Assembly: GCA_021781095.1 (NCBI GenBank)
Contig: JAJXXM010000395.1
Coordinates: 1-5,394 of the forward strand
Source of the DNA: a bacterium
Lineage (GTDB): Bacteria; Eremiobacterota; Eremiobacteria; Baltobacterales; Baltobacteraceae
Direction: 5' to 3'
Length of the DNA: 5,394 nt
The stretch's first letter is position 1. Each line of letters starts with the position of its first letter. Of the stretch, positions 4,461 through 5,394 are shown one piece after another. The notes under the pieces are model-generated. The model was not told the DNA's origin. It searched no databases and saw only the letters and a list, made by a program, of their open reading frames with translations. The position numbers and the translations under genes were made by a program.

Positions 4461-5394
4461 CTAACCTACCGCAAGAGAGCTACTGAAGCAATGATGAACT
4501 GTTGGTCCAATACCACCTGCTTTTAGGTTCTTTATGTACATGCTCTTGACAATATCTCCGTATTGCGCCGTCGTAATCTGTGTCGGCTGATCCGCACCTT
4601 CTACGATACCTTCAATTGTTGACTGAACGCCTGGCCCGACGAAGGGAAGGCCGGCCAAGACGCCACCGAGCCAATTCGCGAACTGGGATCCCCCAAGTGT
4701 TGGATTGTATTGAACAAAATATGATCCGTCGGCGGTGATATATATCCAGCCCTCGGCTTCGGTATCATTGGGCCTGGATTTTAGTCCGATGATGTTTACA
4801 ACGGTAGTGCCCGTGCCGCTCTGTGTTCCGCTTGAAGTTGATGATAAATTTGTCGAGCCTAGCTCTCCTGGAGAACCGTCGCAGTTAGCATTATTTGTCG
4901 GGTTTTCCGTTGCGACGCTACCACTTCCGCCGCCTCCGCCGCCCGTGCCACCACCGCCTCCGCTACCAGGATTTCCAGTCGGCTGACATGTGATGGGGGA
5001 AATGCACCCGGGATTTTGTGGAGGAGGCGGTGGCGTTGAACATTTACCCTGCGATGTACAGTCCGGAATGCATCCGTCTGCCTCTGTTTGACCCGCGCCA
5101 CAAGGAGGCAGTCCGGACGCTAACTGGTTTTGGAATCTAGAGCGGGTGTTGTATCTCTTTGCCGACGAGCTATTCGAGCTAATCGCAGAGTCAGTGTTTG
5201 GCGCTACTTCCGTTGAGGTTGAAAGGCGCGTCGCCTCTTTGGCATAACCGCCACCTTGTTGTGAAGCGGTAGCAAAGTTACTTGTGATTTGTCGAGACCC
5301 GGTTGCTGGTACCATGGCTGGATTTGCCCCGGAACATGCGGTTAACGTGCCGACGCCCAAAAGTGCGGCAAGAAGGATCCTGTAAAACGCCCGA
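4461..5394 (-). CDS. Cys/Pro/Gly-rich lipoprotein, 5' end cut by window edge
   Basis: Putative outer- or inner-membrane lipoprotein, 299 residues counted from TTG 5360, but the frame continues to the window edge and reads RAFYRILLAALLGVGTLTAC, a textbook lipoprotein signal with lipobox LTAC, so the true start lies just off the right edge and C9 (this numbering) would be the lipidated cysteine. Then: a polar Ser/Thr/Asn/Gln-rich stretch (about 10-83); a region with six cysteines (C87, C97, C101, C107, C119, C125) split by five prolines (110-114); a Gly linker (134-145); and a C-terminal domain (about 158-299) with NCDGS, TVVNI (186-190), GWIYITADGSYF (204-215), a Gly-rich hydrophobic segment NWLGGVLAGLPFVGPG (229-244) and CFSSSL near the end. 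Motifs of that domain recur in the next gene. TTA, ATA and other A/T-ending codons are more common than in the left-hand genes. The family is not recognised. Confidence 0.8.
   Translation of the reverse strand, partial: RAFYRILLAALLGVGTLTACSGANPAMVPATGSRQITSNFATASQQGGGYAKEATRLSTSTEVAPNTDSAISSNSSSAKRYNTRSRFQNQLASGLPPCGAGQTEADGCIPDCTSQGKCSTPPPPPQNPGCISPITCQPTGNPGSGGGGGTGGGGGGSGSVATENPTNNANCDGSPGELGSTNLSSTSSGTQSGTGTTVVNIIGLKSRPNDTEAEGWIYITADGSYFVQYNPTLGGSQFANWLGGVLAGLPFVGPGVQSTIEGIVEGADQPTQITTAQYGDIVKSMYIKNLKAGGIGPTVHHCFSSSLAVG
4926..4961 (-). repeat. Triplet-repeat tract encoding poly-glycine linker
   Basis: Thirty-six bases of GGN triplets on the minus strand encode G5-T-G6 in the lipoprotein. 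The synonymous third bases vary (GGA, GGC, GGT), so this is an imperfect repeat rather than a pure microsatellite. It marks a flexible hinge between the Cys-rich half and the C-terminal domain, and triplet gain or loss could change linker length without breaking the frame. Confidence 0.7.

Noticed and set aside
4735..4986. Plus-strand frame ending in a proline-rich tail
   Set aside because: It is the antisense image of the poly-Gly linker of the lipoprotein and has no start signal or domain.
5358..5360. TTG at 5360 as the start of the lipoprotein
   Set aside because: Starting there would delete most of the hydrophobic signal that precedes the LTAC lipobox; the frame continues to the window edge.

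Overview
The window reads as chromosomal DNA of a high-GC bacterium with an outer membrane. A TonB-type energy-transducing protein and a lipobox signal peptide point to a diderm. Bases 1-3540 are very GC-rich, with G/C-ending codons almost throughout. Gene content and protein style resemble uncultivated high-GC lineages such as Eremiobacterota (WPS-2), but that placement is only an impression.

Left half (1-2481, + strand): three tightly packed genes that look like one operon. They are an AI-2E/PerM-family membrane protein cut by the left edge, a complete Mn-dependent arginase starting in a 4-base GTGA overlap, and an unrecognised 183-residue protein that probably starts at TTG inside the end of the arginase gene. 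The third gene meets a convergent TonB-family gene (2478-3188, - strand), and the two stop codons share the 4 bases CTAG.

Middle (3189-3616): a 99-base divergent spacer separates the TonB gene from a small CPYC glutaredoxin gene (3288-3539, + strand). A strong hairpin terminator follows at 3560-3590 and probably serves the converging transcripts from both sides.

Right part (3617-5394, - strand): base composition falls clearly. Three genes face left and all appear to encode exported proteins. In transcription order they are a Cys/Pro/Gly-rich lipoprotein cut by the right edge, a 117-residue secreted protein 4 bases after it, and a 131-residue secreted protein 90 bases further on. The first two share a diverged domain (C-[DE]-G-S, TVVNI, DGS-[YF], C-terminal CFSS-x-L), a pairing I do not recognise from any named family. 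This is the most likely place for something undescribed.

I saw no tRNA or rRNA gene, CRISPR array, insertion sequence or attachment site. No gene-free stretch exceeds 100 bases.
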